From: Antedon mediterranea
Taxonomy: Eukaryota > Echinodermata > Crinoidea > Comatulida > Antedonidae
Length of the DNA: 64,000 nt
Reading direction: 5' to 3'
Assembly (NCBI RefSeq): GCF_964355755.1
Contig: NC_092673.1
Coordinates: 32,187,648 to 32,251,647 of the forward strand
In this document: positions 54,571-64,000 of the stretch, one piece after another
Layout of the letters: each line of letters starts with the position of its first letter
Position numbering within the stretch: position 1 is the stretch's first letter
Position numbers and translations under genes: made by a program
The notes under the pieces: generated by a model
The model's input: only the letters and a program-made list of their open reading frames with translations
Told to the model about the DNA's origin: nothing
Databases searched by the model: none

Positions 54571-55625
54571 ATACTATCACATCACAAACCACGAAACCTA
54601 AGACCCCCTAAGATCACGAAAGCTAAGACCCAAGACCTAAGATTACAAATTCTAAGATATACTACAGCTTAAAAACAATACTTGTTTATCCATACATAAT
54701 TTTAAACACAGTAGATTTCATTTATTACCATAAATATAATTTAATACTACCGGATACCGCAAAACATAGATAAACTCACATTATTTTCGCCCGTTGAGTA
54801 AATGTATATTTTTTCTTTACAACAAACAAACTTGACAGGTTGTTTGTTGGTATATATTTACTCCAATGTGTTGGTTCAGAGGATGTTTTTCTTACGCACC
54901 TGCCTTTCTTGTATTTTGACTCCAAATTTGTTGACTAACTTTATCCTGAATACCACACTTTAAAATTAGGACTTATAAGTACTTTCAGAAGGAGAAACAA
55001 TAATAACAAATAAATAAATCCTTTCCCATCCTGATTTTAAAGACGTGTTTCTTTGTATACTGTAATGTAATTCCTCGAGCTCCCCATGCTCAATGTTTTT
55101 GTTTCTATGGAGCGCCAAAAGAGCAACAATAATAGTACAAGTATAAAAACAGAAAGAAAACGAAACAAAACAAATTTATTTACTTTAAAAAAGTTAAAAT
55201 TTATTTGCCAGCATTTAGTTCTTCGTACTTGCATGATTATACTATTATCATTACAATTTTAATTTTACATTGTTCCATCCACACTGTAGATGGACTCCAC
55301 AGAGTTTTCAGCCCTCTATATAATTTTTGCTCTTTTGACGCATAGAAACAAAAACATTGAACATGGGGTAAGCCTACTTCTAGTGTGCTGTAGGCTAGTC
55401 ATTTTGTGTGCGAGAAAAACGTCTGTAAAATCATCAATTTAAAAATGTATTTGTTACTTTTTATGTGATTCTTTTTCATGAAAGTGCCAATTCTAAGGTG
55501 TGGTATTCAGAATAAATGTTGGGAGTTAAAATACAAGGCAGGTGCGAAAGATAAATATTTGTAACCTTGTCCTTGGGTCTTACTTAGCTTTCATGATCTT
55601 AGGTTTCGTGACACCCCATCACAAT
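54571..55625. mobile_element. Imperfect 1-kb palindrome (foldback element) upstream of TTF1
   Basis: The outer arms read catcacaaaccacgaaaccta...agatcacgaaagctaaga on the left and tagctttcatgatcttaggt...ttcgtgacaccccatcac on the right. Further inner blocks are inverted copies too: ctcaatgtttttgtttctatg at about 55090 with the inverse at about 55345, and gcacctgcctttcttgtatttt at about 54896 with the inverse at about 55535. The axis is near 55200. No coding content. Probably a foldback or MITE-type transposon. Confidence 0.75.
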
Positions 55626-57746
55626 TATTGTCATACTTTACAGACTAGGCCTACTAAGCATTTAAACCAAACTTTTGGATTCAGAAAGTAGACATACATT
55701 ATACTATATAGACTAAACTAATGTAGTAATGAATTTATGTAAGCCTACATAAGACAATAATTCAGTCAACAAGAAGTAGACCATAATGTACAAGATTTCT
55801 GATTGTTGAAAAGTTATTTCTTTCTTCCGAGTTCTCTTGTAAAAAAAGTTCCCTATTTAATTTAAATATTATTTAATAATTATTTCTGAAACACTTTAAA
55901 AGAGAATATATTATATTATTATACTGTAGTAGGTACAGTACACTTAATTACACGGCGGTATGGATTTGAGATAGGCCTGCCTAAACCATGGAGTAAAACT
56001 CCATGACCTAACCTAGCTAGGCCCCAGAGGATTATCTCCAATAATCTTCATAACGCTGTTACTGGCAGTGTATGGACTATGATCCACATACACACAGACA
56101 GATAGGCCTAGATATAGAGAGCCTACCTAGTAGGCTTACTTAGACTCTAATAAGTAAACCCTTTCTCAAAAACGTACGGGGTTGAGAATTACCTTGTCTT
56201 GGCTGTTCGAAACGTATTACTATCTGATTATGCTTAATAGTAATTTAAAACAACAAAACATTGATTATTCGGCACCAATCTGGCTACGAAGCTCAGTTGC
56301 AACCACGTACACCACGTGGAAAACGTTTTGTGTATTATCAAAGATATAGTCCATGGGATTTAGCTAAAAAATTACCCTTTTCTCAGACAAATTGCAAGAA
56401 AAGGTTTTTTTGATGAAATTTATCAACGTTAGGACATTTTTCGAATTTGCATAATTAAAAATGGCCGCCATTTTTAATAACGTACTCTGTATCTTGGAAA
56501 CCGCTAGTCACAGATACTTAATTATGGTGTCAAAATCGTTAAAATATATGTTTTTATATTCACTTTATTGAAAAAGTTTGTCCAAAAATGAATGGAAGTG
56601 CTATTTCTAACATTATTGACCTTTGACCTTGAGTTATCATATCTTAGCAACCACTAATAGGAGAGACACAAAATATGGCTCAAAATGTTCAGAAACTACA
56701 CATTTATATTTAGTCTAATGGCATGTTTTTGCAAAAAATGGCCGATTCTAACATTATTGACCTTTGAACTTTACACTACATAAAATCGCATAACTTTGAA
56801 AATATTGTACATATGAAATTATTTTTAGTGTCAAATTGTTCAGAACATACATGTTTCTATAGAGTCCAATGACACATTTTGTCCAATAATGGCCTATTGT
56901 ATGGTTATTAACATTTGAACTATATTTGAAAAGGATTTAAACCCGGAATCTTCTTCATGTAGTTAGGCATTCATTAGAACATGTAATTTGGCACTACCGT
57001 ACTTGTTGTTTAGAATATGGTGGTAATTTAAAGTGCATGTAACCAGTTGATTTATTAGTTACTGAAAATATTCACTTTTAAAAAAAATATTAGACTAAAA
57101 GGTGCCATTTATCATGGATTTTGCGTGCGAGAGTGCCATTTCCGGCCATCTAAGTGTGTCCTGTAACAAAATTCGCTTCGCCACAACCCCCACCATGGGG
57201 GGAGGGGGGCTGTGGCTCAAATACTCAATATCTGATGTGCCCTTTTTATCGGCGGACCCCCCCCCCCCCCCCTCTCAAAAATGTCTGGATCCGCCCCAGG
57301 ACCTTGCAGAGGTAAGGGACAATACAGTGCAAACACTGTACGTGTTACAGCAGCATATGTTTTCTATTATGAAATAACCTAAATAAATATTATACGATTT
57401 TGAAATTAAAGACTTCGTGATCATTGTTTCCATAAACATGATTTTTCTATAATTTTCTTTTACAGGCTAGGTTAGGTTGCTCCTCTTCAACCATTCTCAG
57501 GACATTCTTAGTACCGGTATGAAAGTACTCGGTTTAAAACCACTCAACAAGATGTAGCAATATACCATACAACCAACCAGAGACATACAGTATATAGATA
57601 ATATATATCTCTTATTCAACCAACCATGGAGGTATAACTCCATTAACAACCAACATTATTTTACTTACACGATGTTAGTGCTTAACTATGTAATTATGGA
57701 AATAGTTATTGAAATATGCTTATTACTCTAGTAGCTAGATTAACTT
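55626..57746. repeat. Noncoding DNA with diverged GACCTTTGACC tandem units
   Basis: From about 56450 to 56960, units of about 140-155 bp repeat: atctt(g/a)gcaaccact, a tcaaaatgttcagaaac block, a tattta(g/t)tctaatggca block and acattattgacctttga. A poly-C tract follows at about 57259-57273. No gene seen. The 91-codon ORF at 57102 has repetitive Pro/Gly content and no recognisable product. Confidence 0.65.
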
Positions 57747-58599
57747 TCGTATGCACTTTGAGGTCCAGAGAATTTGACTTCAGAAATTGGTTTAGGGTGG
57801 TCAAACAATCATATTTGGCTTGGTTACACATTTTGAAAATGACCGGAAATGCCATTTATGACCTTTGACCCACAACCCAGGGCATGTATGTATCTCCGTA
57901 ACTACTGGTCGTAGACACTTGATTTTTGTTTTAAATTGTTCGAAATATATGTTTTGTTATTTGTTACACATTTTGAAAAATGTTACAAAAGGTCAAAGGG
58001 TCAAGGTCAAGGGTTATTTGAACAAATAAAAAAAGGTACTTGTATCTCGGCAACCACTGGTTGCAGCACGTCAATGTTGGTCTCAAAATGTTCAGAAGGC
58101 ATGCATTTCTATTCCATCTAATGGGGCATTTTAGTCAAAAATGATCAGAAATGCCATTTCTGACCTTTGACCCACATACCAGGGCATCTTCATATCTAGT
58201 ATAGGCTGGTATGTCGTTTATATGAATGTCGTGTATATTTTTTGTTAAAAGCAAACTTTGACTTTATTTCATATCTTGATAATATAAGGAATGAAAAAAA
58301 ATATGTTGCCATTTTTTCAAAAGACATTTAAAGGACCAAATTCAAGATGGCCGCCAACATTCAAATAACCCTATTAAAAATCAGAATATCATCAATAATA
58401 CAAATTATAAATGTGGAACAAGTCCGTTTTGATGGTATTACTGTACCCATTATACAATCCTAACTATGTAAAGCGATAATCTGTCGGCCATCTTGGATTT
58501 CAAAATGGCCGCCACTAAAAATTAAATTCTTTAAATAATTTTTTTTAAATATGTGTGCATAAATTGTTGTTTGTACACAATGTTCTAAAATTGTCACTT

Positions 58600-59736
58600 C
58601 TCACAGGATTGTAAATTGTAAATATAAGGCTAAAGTTGTCAATGTCCTCTATAACAGATATATAATACCCCACTATGACTATAAAATTAAATAATCGTTC
58701 AAAGTTGGAGTTGCAAAAGTATGGAACAAATTAACAATTTATATCAAATATTCAACAACAATTACGTCTAACTAGAGGGTTAGACATCTAGTTCGCTCGC
58801 TCCCCTCTAGGAAGTGTAAACTAAGGTTCTCGGAAGGATAATGACTCGGGTAAAAAGGTTTTAGAAGGACGTTCTCCTTGTACGTTTTCTGTCGGTTACC
58901 ATTATTGAAAATGCTTGACATTCGAAAAACTAAACCTACTCTGTTTCACAGTGTCTTAGATGATTAATAACATTTTAAAGTATAGTGTTTATTGTTTTAT
59001 AGGGATGTGGGGAGGCAGAGTTCATTTGAGGGAGTTGCTTATTCGAGGGATTTTTTAGTCTTAATAATATCGTAACATTTATAATCAAATAAAATCCTCT
59101 AATAGATATGAAAAGTGGTAAAAAATTATAACAAATGCTTGGTAAATTATAGTTAACAGTGTAATGAATTCTATTATAAATAGTATATACAATATTGTGT
59201 GTATAATTAATGTGGATGGGCGTTTATTAGATAGTTGGGTAGGTGGGGGGAGGGGGTGTAGGCGATTATTATTCAAAGTGTTTTATTGGGGAGGCGTTTA
59301 TTCAAATAAATACCATCATAATACATTATTTAATTTAAACATCTTTTGAAACTAACTTCCGCGACAGTGTAGGCCGTTTCGGCCCAAGAAGGAAGATGTT
59401 TTAGACGGCTTGCAATATGGGCCCTAATGGGACACAGATAGCCTACAGTTATTCCTGCCAGCTTACTCAATAAAACTCGGCTATCGGGATTTTATATTTT
59501 AACTACTGTACCTTCACACGCGTGGTTCAATCCGAAAATAAACAAAAAACTAAAATAGCTAATAGCCACTAACGACCAACTTTACTGAAACCAGGTAGTT
59601 GCAAGGTGAACCTGTGAACTCATCGTGAACCCGGAAATTACTTTGACCGCGTACAATTGAAATTGAGTTGAAAATCTACCGATGAATCAGAAATTTTGTT
59701 TTAAAACTCTTTATAATATATTCCTAAGATAGAAAT
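58600..59736. other. Interior of the foldback, left part
   Basis: No gene seen. A block at about 59085-59160 (ataatcaaataaaatcctcta... atgcttggtaaattatag) recurs in the same orientation at about 62260-62360, so part of the interior is itself repeated. Confidence 0.4.
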
Positions 59737-60961
59737 ATGGAACAATATCGTAATAGTGAAAACTGTTTTACATTTCGCGGTACACCTGAGATAGTTCAGG
59801 TAGGTATCCAAGGCAGAAATTTGTTCCAAAGTTTTTCCATTGTGCTCGCCTATGTCAGAATTAACCATAATTTATATATAGATTCTAAATTACAGATCTC
59901 ATTTCTTTTCATGAAACTGAAACTGAAACAGTTGACAGGAGACAGGACCACAATATAAAACAAGTGCATTTATACCTTATTGTGAAATCCTGTATAAATA
60001 TGTTAAATAATAAATGCGTTATTGCTATGTAATTCAATGTCTGAACCTTCAGAGCCATAGTCACCAGTATGGTTGGTAAGTTTCAACCTATCAACTTTTG
60101 GCAGAAGCTTGAAGGAAATACAGATAAAGCTCTGCCTATAAATAACCTTGTAAATGAATGAACTCCTACTTCTCATCTTCTACAATCTCAACCAATTTCA
60201 TTAGATATGTACCCCCTACAGACAGACCAACATTATACACTGGGTTGATGAGTGCACATGGTTGTGGTATAAAAACCCATGTACTAGGGAAAGACAAGAA
60301 TGCCTGGTGATGACTCTTACCCGAGATGAGTGGAGGTGGACAGAGATGACATCAAAAAGCAATTATTATGTCGACCCGGTGAACTATATGGCTTTTGGTT
60401 GGACATGTAGCATTGTGAAAATAGTGTTGAGGCAAGTGCTTTTGTTGAAACTGAACTTGTATTACCTATACAACTAGTGACACAAATCGGGACAAAAATA
60501 TCTTAAATGGAAAACATCTGTAAAGGACAAAAGAACACTAATTCTGCTTTCTCTCTACAACTTGCTTCTACAAATGCAGACGGAGAAAGAGATTCTAAGT
60601 TAAGTATCATTTTGTTTGAAAGAGGCTGATCATAAAGATATTAACTTGAATACAGAGAGTCGACGAAATCTAAATGATGTGGTTAAACTATATCCCTATA
60701 TACAGTATGGTATGTATATGAGAGGACATGTATGTGTGAGACTTGCTGGATTTACATCAATTGATCAGGGTCATTGAGCGTGGTATCATTGGAATAACAC
60801 AAATTAATGATTTCATCAGAGCTGGCAAATTTAGTTTACATTTAAAGAGAGATGATATCCCGATTAATGAAGAATGCTGCAATTCGCACAAAGGTGTTTG
60901 TTATCCATGGCATGATGAAATTGGACAGAAAATGTTTGAGGCATTGGTAAAAGTCTTGTAG
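59737..60961 (+). pseudogene. Possible gene remnant, product unknown
   Basis: Three short plus-strand frames have balanced, protein-like composition: 59737-59797 (MEQYRNSENCFTFRGTPEIV, ending at a good gtaggt donor), 60262-60477 (KNPCTRERQECLVM, TRDEWRWTEM) and 60743-60961 (ERGIIGITQINDFIRAGKFS, HKGVCYPWHDEIGQKMFEAL). Sequence after 60961 still reads EGKLSIKRRILAKNIYDGEY in the next frame. Stops and frame changes separate them, so this looks like a decayed gene or element. No family is recognised. Confidence 0.3.
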
Positions 60962-61316
60962 AAGGCAAACTGTCTATAAAACGACGAATATTGGCAAAAA
61001 ATATATATGACGGTGAATACAGGTGACAAACTTATCAAAGTAAAAGAAGACTCCTATAGAGATTATTTGCCGGTGAAATGAGGTATTTTACAGTTATTTT
61101 GCCAATTTGTTTCTGAACAAGGTCTGTGGAAGTTTGATGGATACAGCAGTAGAGAACGAAGGAAGGTCAACTTACTGTATCGCATCCAAGATTAGAAATA
61201 TTTCATTGAAGGACTTTGGCAGAGTTAGTTGTCATTTAACTGAAGAAGTTTATGAGATGTTTTAATATGAAGAAGTGTACTGTCAGTACTGTAGACCTCC
61301 TGATGGTCAACATTTT

Positions 61317-61610
61317 GTGTTAATCACCATGTTGTTGTCATAAGCATATCATTTTGTATATTTCAATCTAATTTTATTTAACTTATACAAGTTTTAATAA
61401 GAAATTTAACCCATTTAAAAAAAATTGCGGCCATTTTAAAATTCAAAATGGCCGCCATTTTGTGTTAATCACCAATGTTGTTGTCATAGGCCTATCATTT
61501 TATGTGATTTCAATCAACGTCATAACTTGCACATGTTTTAATAAGAAATTTAATCAATTTTTTAAAAATGGCGGCCATTTTGAAATTCAAAATGTCAGAA
61601 TACTAATGAA
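61317..61610. repeat. Two-copy tandem repeat with ATGGCGGCCAT motifs
   Basis: Two units of about 150 bp each contain gttgttgtcata, tatcatttt(g/a)t, gttttaataagaaattta and a palindromic block aaattcaaaatggccgccat or its equivalent. Part of arm B of the foldback. Confidence 0.7.
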
Positions 61611-64000
61611 TATAGGTTTATAATAATTCTTATATAGCAGAGAACCCATATGAACTTAAAATATTATTCATAATGGGTGTTACTTTGTCCAATATGGTAC
61701 ATTTATTGGATATTTTACATATTGGCGGCCATCTTGGATTTGACACCCTTAAGCTTTTTAAAAAAAATGGCAACATATTTTTTTCATTACTTTACATCCT
61801 AAAGACACTAAATCAGCTGGAATTTTGCTTTTAACAAAAAAATGACACGAAATTACATACTGGCCTACACTAATCTCTGTAAGTACAGGTCGTAGAAACT
61901 TAAATTTGGTATCAAATTGTTCAAAATATACATATTTACATTCAATGTAATAGAAAATGTGGTTAAAAGATGAACAGAAATACTATTACCAATGTTTCAA
62001 ACAAAAAACATATCTACACAACTTATCCTTAGACAGTAATGTTATGCAATAACTGATACTTTAAATTGTTTTAATTTCAAGTACTAGTTATTGCTGTCCC
62101 CGAGGACATTTTGATAGAAACGTTAAGCTCAACAGTTCTTTTCAGAATGCTAGAAGTAACTTGCCATATGTATCCAATTAAACGCCCCAGGCATTTATTG
62201 TTCAAAAGGGTTTTTAGGGGGAAAGGAGGCATCTTTATTTGGGGTATAATATGGTAACATGTATAATCAAATAAATACCACCTAGATGTAAAAAAATACT
62301 GCACAATTAATATCAAAAAGTGATAAAATTATGTCAAAATGCTTGGTAAATTGTAGATTATGGTAGTTAATGAAATGTGTTGACGCAGGGAGTTGTTATT
62401 AGAACTCCCTGATTCCATTAAATGGATCTTCTCCTCCAGGTGCCAGTAAAACAATGACACATCATTATCCTGACACGATTGCACTCATAATGGATCTTCA
62501 TTCTATCATCTATTTGTTTGTAACTACAATTTGACAACAATCTTTTGCATAGTTTTAAATGCCAATACATAGTTTCATTACTATTGTACAATATGTCCAG
62601 CTTTCCTGAAAACACCCTTGTGTACTGTAGTACAGTGTGGTAGTATGATTTTATCATGATAAACTTCTGATGCTTTTATTGTCAATGCATTCAGTACCTA
62701 AAACATGTCAACGTTTCTAGTGGTATTGATAATAAATCTCCAGAAATATATATTGTTTTATTATCTACACTGGGAACAGACGTGTATATGTGTAAGTTTT
62801 GTCGTTGACATTCAAAACTATTATGCAACAGTGTAATACGTAATAATGACAATGACTTGATCTATTATTGTGGTCTCCGATACCTTTTATTACATGATTG
62901 TACTTCCACCAGGATAGAATGAGGTTTAATCCCGTTATTATTCTTATTATATATATAATTTTTTATATATATATATCTGGGGTGTATATTTGATTATACA
63001 TGTTACCATTATTACACCCAACAAAATAAACGCCTTCCCTGAATAAATAAATACCCGAGGCTTTTATTCGGGTAACTACAGTAAATTACTTCTAGCATTC
63101 TCAAAATGTTTGAATGTTCGGGGGTCAACAATACTTTCTAGCATTATTATAAGCAAAAGTACAATTATTACAAACAGTAAAGGATTTGTTTTAATTCCTA
63201 CAGTATAATGAAATCATTAAGCATCAATTATTGCATAACATTACTGTCTAATGATAAGTTGGGTAGATATGTTTTTCATTTAAAAGATTAGTAATTAATA
63301 GTATTTCTTCATCATCATGAATGTAAATATGTGTATTTCTAACAATTTGATACTAAATTTAAGTTTCTACGACCTGTACTTACAGAGATAAAAAGATGCC
63401 CTGGTATGTATGTCAAAGGTCAGAAATGTCATTTCTGTTCATTTTTTACTAAAATGTTTCATTAGACTGAATATGAATGTATAGCTTCTGAACATTTTGA
63501 GACCAAAATTTACTCGCTGTGACCAGTGGTTGCCGAGATACAAATACCTATTTGTGTTTATTCATATAACCCCTGGCCTTGACCTTTTGACCTTTTGTAA
63601 CATTGTTCAAAATGTGTAACAAATAACTAAATGTATATTTCGAACAATTTGAGCCCAAATTAAAGTCTCTACGGCCAATAGTTACGGAGATACAGACATG
63701 CCCTGGTTTATGGGTCAAAGGTCAGAAATGGCATTTCCGGTCATTTTCGACTAAAATGTTTCATTAGACTGAATATGAATGTATACCTTCTGATCAATTT
63801 GAGACCAAAATTACCTCGCTGTGACCAGTGGTTGTCGAGATTTAAGGACATAATGGTGTTTGATCTTCTAACATTTGACCCTGACCTTTTGACCTTTCGC
63901 CACATTTTCAAAATGTGTAACCAAGCCAAAAATGATTGTTTGACCACCCTAAACCAATTTCTGAAGTCAAATTCTCTGGACCTCAAAGTGCATACGAAAG

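Larger units (their letters stand above)
57747..64000. repeat. Large foldback: inverted arms around 57.75-58.56 kb and 61.4-64.0 kb
   Basis: The left arm begins ctttcgtatgcactttgagg (57748) and the window ends with its exact inverse. Arm A (57747-58200) pairs with 63395-64000. Arm B (about 58200-58560, with caaactttgac, aatatgttgccatttttt and gatggccgcca) pairs with about 61420-61860. A second inverted pair, C, lies at 61860-62070 and 63220-63394 (aacttaaatttggtatcaaatt; gcaataactgatactt), nested between B and A on the right. The arms are diverged copies, and the interior contains unrelated DNA. The right boundary may lie beyond the window. Confidence 0.8.

Noticed and set aside
57102-57377. 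91-codon ORF with Gly- and Pro-rich runs
   Set aside because: The runs come from G and C homopolymers in repeat DNA; no family resemblance.

Overview
The window is eukaryotic nuclear DNA: AT-rich, with spliced genes and many transposons. Protein similarity recalled from human orthologues, together with abundant TAGGCC-type palindromic clusters and palindromic short transposons, suggests an invertebrate deuterostome, most likely an echinoderm (a crinoid is a guess). No database search was possible. All exon models were built by reading splice sites, reading frames and remembered orthologue sequences.

Layout. 1-2005 (minus) is the intact 5' part of a large ORF with two cysteine-protease modules, a herpes-tegument/C76-like one and an OTU one, and is probably part of a mobile element. 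2006-13792 is a transposon graveyard. It holds an 89-bp tandem repeat, a hAT-like element with an 8-bp target duplication (3833-5430), a satellite of about 345-bp units (about 8.1-10.1 kb), and a triple nest: a minus-strand LINE split by a plus-strand LINE, itself split by a TTAA-flanked MITE. 13793-19263 (plus) is the C-terminal half of DROSHA, with a tandemly duplicated exon pair whose second copy carries Glu->Gln at an RNase IIIa catalytic position. 22888-32160 (minus) is a complete WDR47 in nine coding exons, with a 2.7-kb, 17-bp minisatellite in its last intron. 33718-43712 (plus) is a complete syntaxin-6 in seven exons, including a minor-spliceosome AT-AC intron. 46681-54287 (minus) is a complete TTF1-like Pol I termination factor in ten exons, with a 1-kb palindromic minisatellite in one intron and an internally repetitive Lys-rich N-terminus. 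54.5-64 kb has no confident gene. It consists of nested imperfect palindromes and GACCTTTGACC-type tandem repeats, ending in a roughly 6-kb foldback whose outer arm runs to the right edge of the window.

Gene relations. WDR47 and STX6 are divergent, with 1.6 kb between their start codons. STX6 and TTF1 are convergent, as are DROSHA and WDR47. The genes belong to unrelated housekeeping pathways (miRNA processing, microtubule/neuronal scaffold, TGN-endosome SNARE, rRNA transcription termination), so there is no operon logic. The most unusual signals are the DROSHA exon duplication and the protease-pair ORF.
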